Source: Moorena sp. SIO3I8
GTDB taxonomy: Bacteria > Cyanobacteriota > Cyanobacteriia > Cyanobacteriales > Coleofasciculaceae
Length of the DNA stretch: 64,000 bases
Direction: 5' to 3'
Assembly: GCF_010692325.1 (NCBI RefSeq)
Contig: NZ_JAAHHW010000011.1
Span: 1-64,000, forward strand
A program made the translations under genes and the position numbers. This document shows, in pieces, positions 1 through 8,324 of this stretch; the stretch's first letter is position 1, and every line of letters starts with the position of its first letter. The notes beneath the pieces are model-generated. The model saw only the letters and a list, made by a program, of their open reading frames with translations, was not told the DNA's origin and did not search any database.

Positions 1-2
1 TC

Positions 3-949
3 ACCTATTTTGTCGGACAACTGGGAACCAAACCCCTAGCAGCTATGAGTTTCACCTTTCCGGTGGTGATGACTTTAGGTAGTCTAGCCATGGGGTTGGG
101 GGTGGGAGCATCCTCTGTGATTGCCCGTGCCATTGGAGAAGGGGATCTCCAGAAAGTGCGGCGACTGACAACAGATAGTCTAACCCTGTCTCTGCTAGTA
201 GTAGCACTCTTTACGTTGCTGGGATTAGCCACTATCGATCCCCTATTTACCGCCTTAGGAGCTGATGCCGATTTGCTACCACTGATTCGTAGTTACATGC
301 AGATTTGGTATTGGGGAATGATTTGTCTGGTTATCCCGATGGTGGGTAACAATGCTATCCGCGCTTCCGGCAATACTGCTATTCCCAGCGTGATAATGAC
401 CGTTGCTGCATTCGTCAATATTGCCCTCGATCCAGTATTAATCCTGGGACTGGGAGGATTTCCTCGATTAGAACTGGCAGGGGCAGCGATCGCAACAGTC
501 ATTTCCCGTGCCACCACCCTAGTTGTAGCCTTGTGGTTTCTCAACAATCGCCTCCAGATGCTTTGCTTCAACCTGCCCAAGCTGAGAGTAATTTTAGAAT
601 CTTGGAAAAAAATTCTCTATGTGGGTTTGCCTGCTGCTGGAACCAGCATGGTATCTCCCATATCTATTGGTGTGATCACTGGGTTACTAGCCAGTTACGG
701 AACAATCGCAGTCGCAGGTTTTGGTATTGCCTCACGAGTAGAATCCTTTAGCCAGATTGTCCTAATTGCAATCTCTGCCAGCATTGGACCGTTTGTAGGG
801 CAAAACTGGGGGGCGAAAAAGTACCTCCGTGTCCATCAAGCCTTGCGTCTAAGTTTCCTATTGTGCTTATTTTGGGGAGTGCTAGTAACAGTGATTCTTG
901 CTCCCACAGCTCCTTGGTTAGCCTCCCTGTTTAACAGCAACCCAGAATT
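3..949 (+). pseudogene. MATE family efflux transporter, truncated by IS element
   Basis: The reading frame is open from the window edge, so the true start lies upstream. It encodes a multi-helix protein with the MATE pattern: GVGASSVIARAIGEGD near the start and GLPAAGTSMVSPISIGVI in the middle. MATE proteins are Na+- or H+-driven exporters of about 450 residues with 12 helices. The homologous sequence stops after the residues NSNPE near base 946, where the right end of an IS200/IS605-type element begins. The last third of the family is missing, and no MATE sequence resumes beyond the element near 2250. The remaining codons to 1061 are IS-derived. The protein is therefore probably non-functional. 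Confidence 0.85.
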
Positions 950-962
950 GACACTCCCTGGT

Positions 963-2198
963 CTAAAGACGCGGGGATTCTTGGTTCAACGACTCGGCTT
1001 GCTGAACCTGGTTTTCACCAAGAACAGTAGAGACCAAATCTCCCCGAGCGTTTGGATTTAAAATCCAAGTTCCGGTGTGCCCCACCGTACTTAAGGCTCG
1101 TTCTAAAATATTGATCGCAGCATTATGATCTCTATCTAGCAAACAACCACACTGACAGATGTGGGTTCTAGTTGACAGAGATTTCTTGACTGTTTCACCA
1201 CAATTAGAACAATTTTGGCTCGTATAGGCAGGGTTAACTGCAACAGTTATCTTGCCAAACTTAGTGCCAAAATACTCCATCCATATCCGAAATTTATACC
1301 AACCGGCATCATTAATAGACTTGGAAATACAGTGGTTTTTAACCATATTATTAACCCTTAAGTTTTCATAGGCTACCAGGTCGTTAGACCGGACTACGCA
1401 ACGTGCAAGTCCCTTTGCATGTTCTATGCGCTACGCGCAGGCTTCGCCAACACGCTGCCTACTTATTTTAAGGTGTGTCTTGCCAAGTTTATTAATCGCT
1501 TTTTTACGGTTAGTAGAGCCTTTCTTTTTCCGAGAAACTCGACGCTGATAGAATTTTAGACGCTTTTCTCCCTTTCGGTAAAATCGAGGGTTTGGAACAG
1601 TATTGCCATTAGAGTCAGTGTAGAAGTCTTTTAATCCAACATCTAAACCAATACTGGTTCCTGTTGGTTCAACCGACTCAATAATGTCAGTTTTAATGCA
1701 AAACTGAACATAATAACCATCGGATCGACGGACTATCCTAACCCTCTTAATTAGTTTTACATCTAAACGCCATAAGTCCCATGTTCCCTTAAGCTTGAGT
1801 TTTCCTATTCCTTTTTTGTCGCTAAAAATAATCGACTTTTTGTCTGGACATAGCTTCCAGCCTGTGGTCTTATATTCTACTGAGTGACAATGCTTCTTGA
1901 ATCTAGGAAATCCCTTCTTGCCGGGAACTTTTTTCTTGCAGTTATCGTAGAAACGGGCTATCGATGACCAAGCTCGCTCAGCACTGGCTTGACGAGCCAT
2001 AGAGTTCAATTCATTTGCAAAGGGAAATTGCTTGGCCAAAACAGTACAATATTTGCTGATATCTGATCTACTAACGCCTTTATTATCCATCCAATACCGA
2101 ATACAGCTATTACGAACAAACTTGGCTGTTCTAATCGCTTCATCTATCGCTGAATATTGTTTTTGTTTGCCGTATGCTTTGAACTCTAAAACAATCAT
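963..2198 (-). pseudogene. tnpB: TnpB (RNA-guided nuclease of IS605 family) with one in-frame stop
   Basis: Two open stretches (2198-1431 and 1430-963) lie in one frame and together make a full-length TnpB of about 410 residues. The first has the N-terminal helix-turn-helix-like region and the RuvC-I Asp in SIGLDVGLKDF. The second has the RuvC-II Glu in VAYENLRV, a CxxC...CxC zinc ribbon and the RuvC-III Asp in LDRDHNAAINI. The TAG at 1431-1433 lies inside an extra segment of about 24 bases (1428-1451) that matches the genome's short GCGTAGCGC-type repeat. Removing it gives the usual TnpB sequence RQR-IEHAK. The break is thus a repeat insertion, not a frameshift. Confidence 0.85.
1428..1451. 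repeat. Short palindromic repeat inserted in tnpB
   Basis: These 24 bases, with GCGCTACGCGCAGGCTTCGC at their core, resemble the GCGTAGCG-type repeats found in intergenic DNA of this window. The length is a multiple of three, so the frame is kept, but the unit brings a TAG into it. Confidence 0.6.
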
Positions 2199-2886
2199 TA
2201 GTATCGACCTTTAGCTACTACTTTAGTATACATCGGCCAGGGTAAGATTCCGTAATTCTAGAAATATTTTTTTTCATGGCTAAAAGCGCGCTACCAACCT
2301 TCATCCCCACTTTGAAAAGACGGGAGACGGGGGACGGGGCTTTCGGTTTCTGAATCCCTCGTAATATCAAAACTGTCTTAGCCTTAAAGAAAAATTAAGT
2401 GTCTGCTGGCATGGTTCAGCTTTGAAGTAAGCGATCAGCTTTCAGGTTTCAGTTATCAGCTTTCAATTTTCAGCCATTCCCGTAGCGTGGCCAAGGCCAA
2501 TGGCTGACCGCTGACCACTGACTACTGACTACTGACGGCTGATGGCACCTCAAGTAGCGTGCGCGTAGCCCATAGGCTTACCTTCTGATTTCACTGCTTC
2601 CAGCTCCCAAGCTCCCTAAAAACATGTACCTCACCTAATTGCGCTATATAAAACAAGAGTGTTCGGCAGCTTGCAAAACCTTTTGGATGTCAATACCAAT
2701 GATTAATTTCTAATCCTTTTAACCGATATAGCGCTACGCGCAAGTCAGAAGTTAAAAGTCAGAAGTCAAAAGTAAGGTACGACTAGGTTTCGGAGTTTAG
2801 AAATGTCAAACATCTTAATGCGTAGTGCTATATATAGCGTTTATTATAGCAAGGAAGTACACAGTATTTTTTACCTCTTGCATTTT

Positions 2887-2918
2887 CCCTGCTCCCTGCT
2901 CCCTGCTCCCTGCTCCCT
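2887..2918. repeat. Heptamer tandem repeat (CCCTGCT)n
   Basis: About four and a half copies of a 7-base unit. It belongs to a class of intergenic heptamer arrays seen at several other places in this window. Confidence 0.85.
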
Positions 2919-3126
2919 AAAACCCAGAACGAAAGTACATCATGAGTTTTATTATTGCTATAAACTATGATAGTTACTCAATCGTCTTACCAATAAAAAA
3001 GTTAACTACTAGTTACTTAAATATCTAACACTATTATTTGTAAATAAATGTAAATATTTTTAATTATCCATTGCATTTTTACGAGGAGTTATCTATACTA
3101 TAGAAGGTAAACACCGATACTAATAA

Positions 3127-3163
3127 CCGCGCTGAGTATGCCCGTTAATCATGACCAGCGCGG
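3127..3163 (+). promoter_or_regulatory. Stem-loop upstream of a short ORF
   Basis: An 8-bp perfect stem (CCGCGCTG with CAGCGCGG) with a 21-base loop lies about 30 bases before an AGGAG ribosome site and ATG at 3195. It could be a leader element or a remnant terminator. No known riboswitch class is recognised. Confidence 0.35.
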
Positions 3164-3194
3164 CTTTCCTCCCAACCAAGTAGGAGTTACTTCT

Positions 3195-3275
3195 ATGATG
3201 CAAAAAAAAATCACGATCATCAATCCCGGTTTTTCAGCAAGTCACCGGATCTCCCTTGGGAATACTGAATTCTGA
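3195..3275 (+). CDS. Short ORF of 26 residues, function unknown
   Basis: An AGGAG ribosome site stands about 9 bases before ATGATG. The peptide begins MMQKKITIINPG, contains a central Ser/His stretch, and ends LGNTEF. It is followed by repeat DNA and an ISAs1-type remnant. It may be the surviving start of a longer gene whose rest was lost, or a genuine small peptide. No homology is recognised. Confidence 0.25.
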   Translation: MMQKKITIINPGFSASHRISLGNTEF

Positions 3276-3354
3276 CCTCAAAGACTGTAAGCATTTAGCT
3301 TATGGGCTATAGGCACGCTACTTGAGCGGCCATGCGGCCATTGGGTGCATCTCC
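3276..3354. repeat. Dispersed palindromic repeat unit
   Basis: Contains GTAAGCATTTAGCTTATGGG and GGCACGCTACTTGAG, the reverse complement of units at 2541-2581 and 59990-60027 (CAAGTAGCGTGCGCGTAGCGC). An inner GCGGCCATGCGGCC palindrome is also present. Confidence 0.6.
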
Positions 3355-3690
3355 TCAAAGCTGATAGGAAAGCGCACCGGACTGTTTACTCCATTGATTA
3401 AACACAACTTGGAGTTCTTCGTAATCTAAATTAATCATGACTCTTCTGATTGCTGAATAAGAAGGAACACGAGCATGCATGAATTTGAAGTCTACTAATT
3501 AATTCGGGCTCGGTGGCGTTCCACAAATCTACCCAATTGTCGATAACCTCAATAACCACTGATCATCCCCATAATGATAATTAGAAGCACTAGCCATAGA
3601 GGATGACGAAGACCATGAGGATCAAGGGTGATCAAGTATTTGCAAGAGAAACGTCGATTAAGCTTTTCTTCAGGATTTGGGTATATTATC
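3355..3690 (-). pseudogene. Remnant of an ISAs1-type DDE transposase N-terminus
   Basis: Minus-strand translation gives a stretch with DPHGLRHPLWLVLLIIIMGM and, after a stop and a frame change, VPSYSAIRRVMINLDYEEL and FNQWSKQ. This matches the N-terminal region of ISAs1-family transposases (D-R...L...LL.A...G..S...R...PSxSTxRR). The remainder of the transposase is absent. At least one in-frame stop and one frame change show that it is dead. Confidence 0.6.
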
Positions 3691-3723
3691 GGAATTATGC
3701 CATTTTTTCGGGCTATTGCTTCA

Positions 3724-4614
3724 CTATAAACCTTTTTTTTCTATAATGGAATAGCCCTGCCACTGGCGAGGGGATTGGCCAAAATACCGCCGGAAATCTC
3801 GACTAAACTGAGATGGGCTAGAGTAACCCACTTGATATGCGGCCTCAGCAACTGTAGAGCCACTCACAATAAGCCTGGATGCATCATTGAGGCGATGAAG
3901 CTTAATAAACTGAATAGGGGAATAAGTCGTGATTTCCTTGAACTTGCGGTGAAACGCTGCGCGGCTCATGCCTGCTTCCTTGGCCAACTCGTCAATCGAG
4001 ATAGCTTCATGAAGATTGGCTCTCAGGAAGGTCAAGGCCCGCGATATTTTCTGCATTCCTCCACCAAATACTTGGTAAACCGAGCACCCAGCCTCGCCTC
4101 GAAGAACGGCAAACATCAGTTCTTTAAGCCTACCGTTGCCGAGTATATTGAGGGCAACAGGATCATCTAGCAATTCCAGGATGCGCTGAAGTGCCTTCGT
4201 AAATTCGTTATCCCATTTGGCCACAGTTAGCCCAGGTACTATTTCGGTACTGGAGGTGCTGGAACTGTCTATAGCTGCCATGTCAATAACAGTTTCAAAC
4301 ATTGTGGGAGTCTCAATGCCCAACCAAAGACCAAGTAGGGGTTTTTCCGGTGATGCCTCGATCACCTCTGCCTCTACAGGAAGAGGCAGCGTACAGCACA
4401 AGTATTGGTTCTTATCATAGATTTGCGTTGTGCCGTTCAAATATGCTCGTTTCCTACCCTGGACAATGGCGCAAATGCCAGGTTCGTATACCCCTGGCAA
4501 TCGTTCCACAAGGTGACTCGTTCGAAACAGTTGTAATCCCTCAATAGGGGTATCGTTTACGCCCTCGGAACTTGCGTGACGATTAATAAGATGGACAATC
4601 TTACACATATTCAT
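3724..4614 (-). CDS. AraC family transcriptional regulator
   Basis: The protein has an AraC_N-type N-terminal half (around PGVYEPGICAIVQGRKRAYL) and two C-terminal helix-turn-helix motifs: ISIDELAKEAGMSRAAFHRKFK and VAEAAYQVGYSSPSQFSRDFRRYFG. Such proteins bind a small ligand and activate nearby promoters. The frame is open up to 4836, but that longer start overlaps the ATG of the divergent hydrolase gene. The ATG at 4614 (MNMCKIV) gives a normal length of 296 residues and leaves a 220-bp shared promoter region. It likely controls the adjacent hydrolase. Confidence 0.85.
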   Translation of the reverse strand: MNMCKIVHLINRHASSEGVNDTPIEGLQLFRTSHLVERLPGVYEPGICAIVQGRKRAYLNGTTQIYDKNQYLCCTLPLPVEAEVIEASPEKPLLGLWLGIETPTMFETVIDMAAIDSSSTSSTEIVPGLTVAKWDNEFTKALQRILELLDDPVALNILGNGRLKELMFAVLRGEAGCSVYQVFGGGMQKISRALTFLRANLHEAISIDELAKEAGMSRAAFHRKFKEITTYSPIQFIKLHRLNDASRLIVSGSTVAEAAYQVGYSSPSQFSRDFRRYFGQSPRQWQGYSIIEKKGL

Positions 4615-4834
4615 GAATCTAGGATGACTTATTTTGACTATATTGATCCTTCTCTGAGATAAATAGGCAAAAAAATGAGAGGAATAGGCTTGTTTTAGAA
4701 GATTCCAAGGGATTAATCTGCAAGTAGACGCAGAGCGCTTGGGGCACATTCTAAGGTCATAAATGCTCTGTGGAGAAGTCCTGAAAATCGTGCTGAAGAC
4801 TCTGCTAATCAAACTATGTAGATAGGAATAAAAC
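4615..4834. promoter_or_regulatory. Divergent promoter region between AraC gene and hydrolase gene
   Basis: These 220 bases separate two divergent start codons, the usual place for promoters and AraC binding sites. The hydrolase has a good AGGAA ribosome site. No individual operator repeat was resolved. Confidence 0.45.
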
Positions 4835-5776
4835 ATGTTTAATCTGATCCTTAATCCCGGAAAAAACGAGATTTCCTTTAAAAGCCAGGGATATACTCTA
4901 GCGGCTAATCTATATGTTCCTAGAGACTTTGATCCTTCTAACAGCTATCCAGCTGTTATCTATTCGCCTCCCTTCAATCAGGTCAAGGAACAGAGTGGTG
5001 CGATCTATTGCCACAAGCTGGCCGAGAAGGGCTATGTTGCTTTAGCCTTCGACCACGTTGGCTATGGTGACAGTGAAGGTGAAATTCGCAACTATGAGAA
5101 CGCCAACATTAAGATGGAAAGCATCCGCGATGGGATTAGTTTTCTGGGCACCTTACCCTTTGTTAATAGAGATCGCCTTTTTGGCCTTGGCATGTGCGCC
5201 AGTGGTGGCTATATGGCCCTAGTGGCAACTACGGATAAAAGGCTCAAAGCGATCGCAACCGTCTCTGGCATGATGAGTAATCAAACAAGTTATTTCAAAA
5301 CGATGGATCGTGAAACTGTTTGCGCTGCCATCGCAACAGCAAATGCGGGACGGCAAAAGTTTTATGAAACGGGTAAAGTCGAATACATGGATGCCCTTGG
5401 TATGGAAAGTTTGGATCTCGACTCCCTCGACAAAAAATCAGCTCAGTATGAAGGCTATGAGTTCTACATGACCAAACGGGCTGGAGCTGAAACCTATCCT
5501 AACTACTCTCACAAGTCGCCAACTTTTCTGCTGGAAACACCAATGCTAGCTGATGCTCAGTCCTATGCACCCTATCTTTACACACCCTACATCGGTATCT
5601 ACGGTGAGAAGGCATTACAGGATACTGGCTCATTGACAGTAAAATTTTATGAGGCTGCAAGCGAACCGAAAGAGCTGGTTGAGATTTCAGGTGCAAGTCA
5701 TGTATCGCTCTATGACATCAATGCAGATGTAGATCGTGCTATCACGGCAATGGATACATTCTTCCAAAAACATTAA
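4835..5776 (+). CDS. Alpha/beta hydrolase with Cys nucleophile (dienelactone hydrolase-like)
   Basis: 313 residues with the alpha/beta hydrolase pattern: an early strand YPAVIYSPPF, DHVGYGDSEG after the first helix, and the nucleophile elbow GMCASGGY near residue 129. There Cys takes the position usually held by Ser, as in dienelactone hydrolases and YcjY-like proteins. The catalytic His is probably in GASHVSLYD near the C-terminus. The start at 4835 has AGGAATAAAAC before it. It is divergent from an AraC regulator, which suggests an inducible enzyme. Its substrate cannot be told from sequence. Confidence 0.8.
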   Translation: MFNLILNPGKNEISFKSQGYTLAANLYVPRDFDPSNSYPAVIYSPPFNQVKEQSGAIYCHKLAEKGYVALAFDHVGYGDSEGEIRNYENANIKMESIRDGISFLGTLPFVNRDRLFGLGMCASGGYMALVATTDKRLKAIATVSGMMSNQTSYFKTMDRETVCAAIATANAGRQKFYETGKVEYMDALGMESLDLDSLDKKSAQYEGYEFYMTKRAGAETYPNYSHKSPTFLLETPMLADAQSYAPYLYTPYIGIYGEKALQDTGSLTVKFYEAASEPKELVEISGASHVSLYDINADVDRAITAMDTFFQKH

Positions 5777-5805
5777 AAGCTAATTTTGCCTTGAAATTAA
5801 TACTG

Positions 5806-5907
5806 ATACCAAATCCTGTTGAGATAGGTCCCTTATTATCAATTAATATTTATGTATATCAGTCTTTTCTCAATAAGAAAGGGTTCTCTGTAAGCCGGAT
5901 TTGGTAT
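5806..5907. mobile_element. MITE, ATACCAAATC family, copy 1
   Basis: A 102-bp unit bounded by terminal inverted repeats: ATACCAAATCCTGTT on the left and the complement of ATACCAAATCCGGCTT on the right. The interior is non-coding and AT-rich. A second copy with the same ends lies at 10857-10960. Confidence 0.75.
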
Positions 5908-6747
5908 GACATGGCTGAGGGGGTGACATGAGCCATGAAAAGCTTGCTGTATAAGGCTTTGAGGCCAATTAACTAAGGAAAGATACAGTCCCAAATTAAC
6001 TCTCGATCCATTGTCTTGATGCAGCCGCTCATGGGGGTTTCCCCCATGAGCGCGCTGCATCAAGAAGCGCTGTAGTCTTTTTCTTTTACTTTCAAACTTT
6101 ATTCCAAGAGGTAAAGCATTGGCTAACTTTTCAATGGCTAACTCTTTTGATTGATTGTAGCATAATAACTACAATATTTACTAAAATATAATTACGATCC
6201 TTTAGTTTAAATTTTAGATGCTTTTGATATAATAAGGGTAACTAACATTTTCAACAAAAATCCGTATGGGGGCTAGTGACGAATGGTTTACGCTATCAAT
6301 TTGTTTATCTGCACCAGGAAACTTCACCAACTTATCAGCTGATGCCATTACTAAACTTGATGTAATCTGAGAGTTATCTTCAATTGTTAAAAGTTTTGGA
6401 AGCTATCTGTAAACTCTAAGATATTAGATCCTAAGGTGATATTATCAGCAGGTATTATTTTTTTTATTATACTTTTTCAGTCCCAAAGAAAAGTAGATAC
6501 ACCCTGCGCTTAGTTAATCTCTCGAATTCTTCGATTACAGAAACTGAAGCATCAAATTCCTGAGTATCCTTTATCAAGAACAATCATTGTTTGTGACGAC
6601 GATAGAATCACAATCCAATTTTATTATTTCCCCATTGGTATAAGGATATGCGCGTAGCGCATATCCTTACCGATTGATAACAAACGAATTTTCTACTCTA
6701 CTATTAGTAATATCCAAGACAAAAGCCGCTTGATTGATATCAACTCC
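5908..6747. other. Intergenic region with palindromic repeats
   Basis: No gene is recognised. A long hairpin lies at 6018-6061 (GCAGCCGCTCATGGGGG with its complement). A perfect 13-bp palindrome arm pair lies at 6641-6669 (TAAGGATATGCGC around GTA). The rest is AT-rich. Minus-strand stretches around 6480-6600 look faintly coding but match nothing I know. Confidence 0.55.
6018..6061. repeat. Long hairpin repeat (CGCTCATGGGGG family)
   Basis: Nearly perfect inverted repeat of about 20 bases around TTT. Degenerate relatives with the same CTCATGGGGG...CCCCC core occur near 41100-41150 and 58220-58270, so this is a dispersed repeat family and not a gene-specific terminator. Confidence 0.7.
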
Positions 6748-7416
6748 TTAGGTTTTGACAATGCGGCGTGTCCCAGCTAGACCTACAGCGAATAAGCCTA
6801 ATCCCAGTAGAGTGGAGGGTTCCGGTACACTAACTGGTTTGGGGTCAGAGGGGCGGATAACTTTTATAGGGGATATTGCTGTTAGTTTACTACTGCCTTC
6901 ACGATTAGACCCTACACTTTGCAGACGCACTCCAAATTTTTGCTCCTCAAACATATCGAGCGTTAAGGCTTCTGTAGCGTGAGATAGGGTAAAGCTAGTG
7001 GATTGAATATCATCAGTTCCGATACCATTGGTGCCAATCTTTAAACCAAAATCGAATGAGCCAGGGTTGCTATGACCACCACCGTTCAGATTGACACCAT
7101 TGCCAAGATTGCTAGTATTGGTGACCAAACTCCCGGTTACATCATTGCCACTAACACTCAAATCATTTGAGTTCAAATTGAAAGTGTCGTTAATATCGAA
7201 GAATACCCCAGTGATGTCGGCCAAGGTATCAGTCACTTCAAAGTTAAACTTAACATCATTGCCAACTTCCTCTAAAGTAATGTTGACTGTAGCGGGATCA
7301 CCGGTAAACGGAGAAATATCGAAGTCAAGAACAGCCGCTTCGGCAGAGATGGCGTTCAATGTAGAAGCAGCGATTGTTACAGTAGCAGCTGCCATTAAAG
7401 AGGGCTTGATGTTCAT
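6748..7416 (-). CDS. PEP-CTERM sorting domain protein, secreted
   Basis: 222 residues. An N-terminal signal peptide (MNIKPSLMAAATVTIAAS... cleaved near AEA-A) is followed by a beta-rich body full of Asn, Thr and Gly. The C-terminus carries VPEPSTLLGLGLFAVGLAGTRR, a complete PEP-CTERM signal: PEP motif, one transmembrane helix, basic tail. Such proteins are exported and processed by an exosortase, and many belong to the cell surface or extracellular polymer. AAGGAT precedes the ATG. The specific role is unknown. Confidence 0.9.
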   Translation of the reverse strand: MNIKPSLMAAATVTIAASTLNAISAEAAVLDFDISPFTGDPATVNITLEEVGNDVKFNFEVTDTLADITGVFFDINDTFNLNSNDLSVSGNDVTGSLVTNTSNLGNGVNLNGGGHSNPGSFDFGLKIGTNGIGTDDIQSTSFTLSHATEALTLDMFEEQKFGVRLQSVGSNREGSSKLTAISPIKVIRPSDPKPVSVPEPSTLLGLGLFAVGLAGTRRIVKT

Positions 7417-7504
7417 GAGTGGTAATCCTTAACTGTTCTTAATTATCAGGATTACAGGCTGATGTTTGCATTCAGGTTAGTTCAATGTATCCGTAGTTGA
7501 TGAG

Positions 7505-7960
7505 TTACTGTATCACTTCCGCAGATAGCCTAGGTCTAATTCCATAATGACGATAATTCCAATAATCCCGCAAAATTTTGTTGTGGTCAAAGCAGAGATT
7601 AGATGGCACTTCCCAAGGGTGAAAAATGCCCAGATTTTTAGCATCATCAGCGGCTTTGGGTTCACCAGTTGCTGTAGCTAAAAAGACAATACTAATGGTA
7701 TGCTTACGGGCATCACGATTAGGGTCAGAATACACCTGGAATTGCTCAATTAGTTCAACGTGTAAGCTGACTTCTTCCTTAGCTTCCCGCACCGCTGCTG
7801 TTTCCACGGACTCGCCGTAATCTACAAAGCCACCGGGAATTGCCCAGCCTAGGGGGGGATTCTGCCGTTCTATCAAAATAATCGGTCGATGGGGTCGGTC
7901 GATTAGTTCAATAATGATATCAACAGTGGGAGCAGGATTACGGTATTGAGTAGAAGTCAT
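7505..7960 (-). CDS. NUDIX hydrolase
   Basis: 151 residues with a complete NUDIX box near residues 41-64: [22 protein letters not shown], including the REAKEE metal-binding core. Members cleave nucleoside diphosphates linked to another moiety, such as ADP-ribose or (d)NTPs. The [14 protein letters not shown] context resembles ADP-ribose/NADH-type NUDIX proteins of cyanobacteria, but the substrate is not certain. The gene stands alone. Confidence 0.9.
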   Translation of the reverse strand: MTSTQYRNPAPTVDIIIELIDRPHRPIILIERQNPPLGWAIPGGFVDYGESVETAAVREAKEEVSLHVELIEQFQVYSDPNRDARKHTISIVFLATATGEPKAADDAKNLGIFHPWEVPSNLCFDHNKILRDYWNYRHYGIRPRLSAEVIQ

Positions 7961-8000
7961 GGGTTAGATCAAATCTGGTTGAGTATTTATGATATAGCAA

Positions 8001-8054
8001 AGGGAGTAGGGAGTAGGGAGTAGGGAGTAGGGAGTAGGGAGTAGGGAGTAGGGA
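8001..8054. repeat. Heptamer tandem repeat (AGGGAGT)n
   Basis: Nearly eight copies of AGGGAGT just upstream of the NUDIX gene start. Similar heptamer arrays occur throughout the window. Confidence 0.9.
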
Positions 8055-8324
8055 AATTCCGATCAAAAATTCTCACAATTAATATTGTGAGAAATGCGAT
8101 GTGTCCGATTAGCCTGACCCAAAAACTAGAGACTAGACGGAATTTTCTCTCTCGCCTGAGTTACAATAATCCTTTATTCAGCTTCACCACTACAGACTCA
8201 ACTCGCCGACGATGCTTTACTGTTAAAGCTTTACCCTCAAAGCTTTACCGTCAAATTTTAAATTTTTAGTTACCAGAGGCAGTTGACATCGGTGGTGTAA
8301 CTATCCCACTGAGGGGAAGGTGCT

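Larger units (their letters stand above)
947..2250 (-). mobile_element. IS200/IS605-type (IS1341-like) element carrying only tnpB
   Basis: The element contains a tnpB-like gene on the minus strand and no tnpA. Its right end (947-975) reads on the minus strand as a short imperfect GC-rich hairpin followed by GTGTCAA, the usual form of IS605 right ends and of the 3' end of the TnpB guide RNA. It interrupts the MATE gene with no visible target duplication, as expected for this family. The left end is placed only approximately at about 2250, where recognisable element sequence stops. Confidence 0.7.
2251..3190. other. Repeat-rich intergenic region
   Basis: No gene is recognised on either strand. 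The stretch holds pieces of repeated sequence: TCAGCTTTCA-type repeats near 2440-2480, a CAAGTAGCGTGCGCGTAGCC unit near 2551, AAGTCAGAAG repeats near 2740-2775, and four copies of a CCCTGCT heptamer at 2887-2918. At 3127-3163 an inverted repeat (CCGCGCTG / CAGCGCGG) forms a stable stem-loop just upstream of a short ORF. Confidence 0.6.

Noticed and set aside
8087-8269. 60-residue frame upstream of the GltS-type gene
   Set aside because: No ribosome site, no recognisable pattern, and it lies between a heptamer array and a promoter region.
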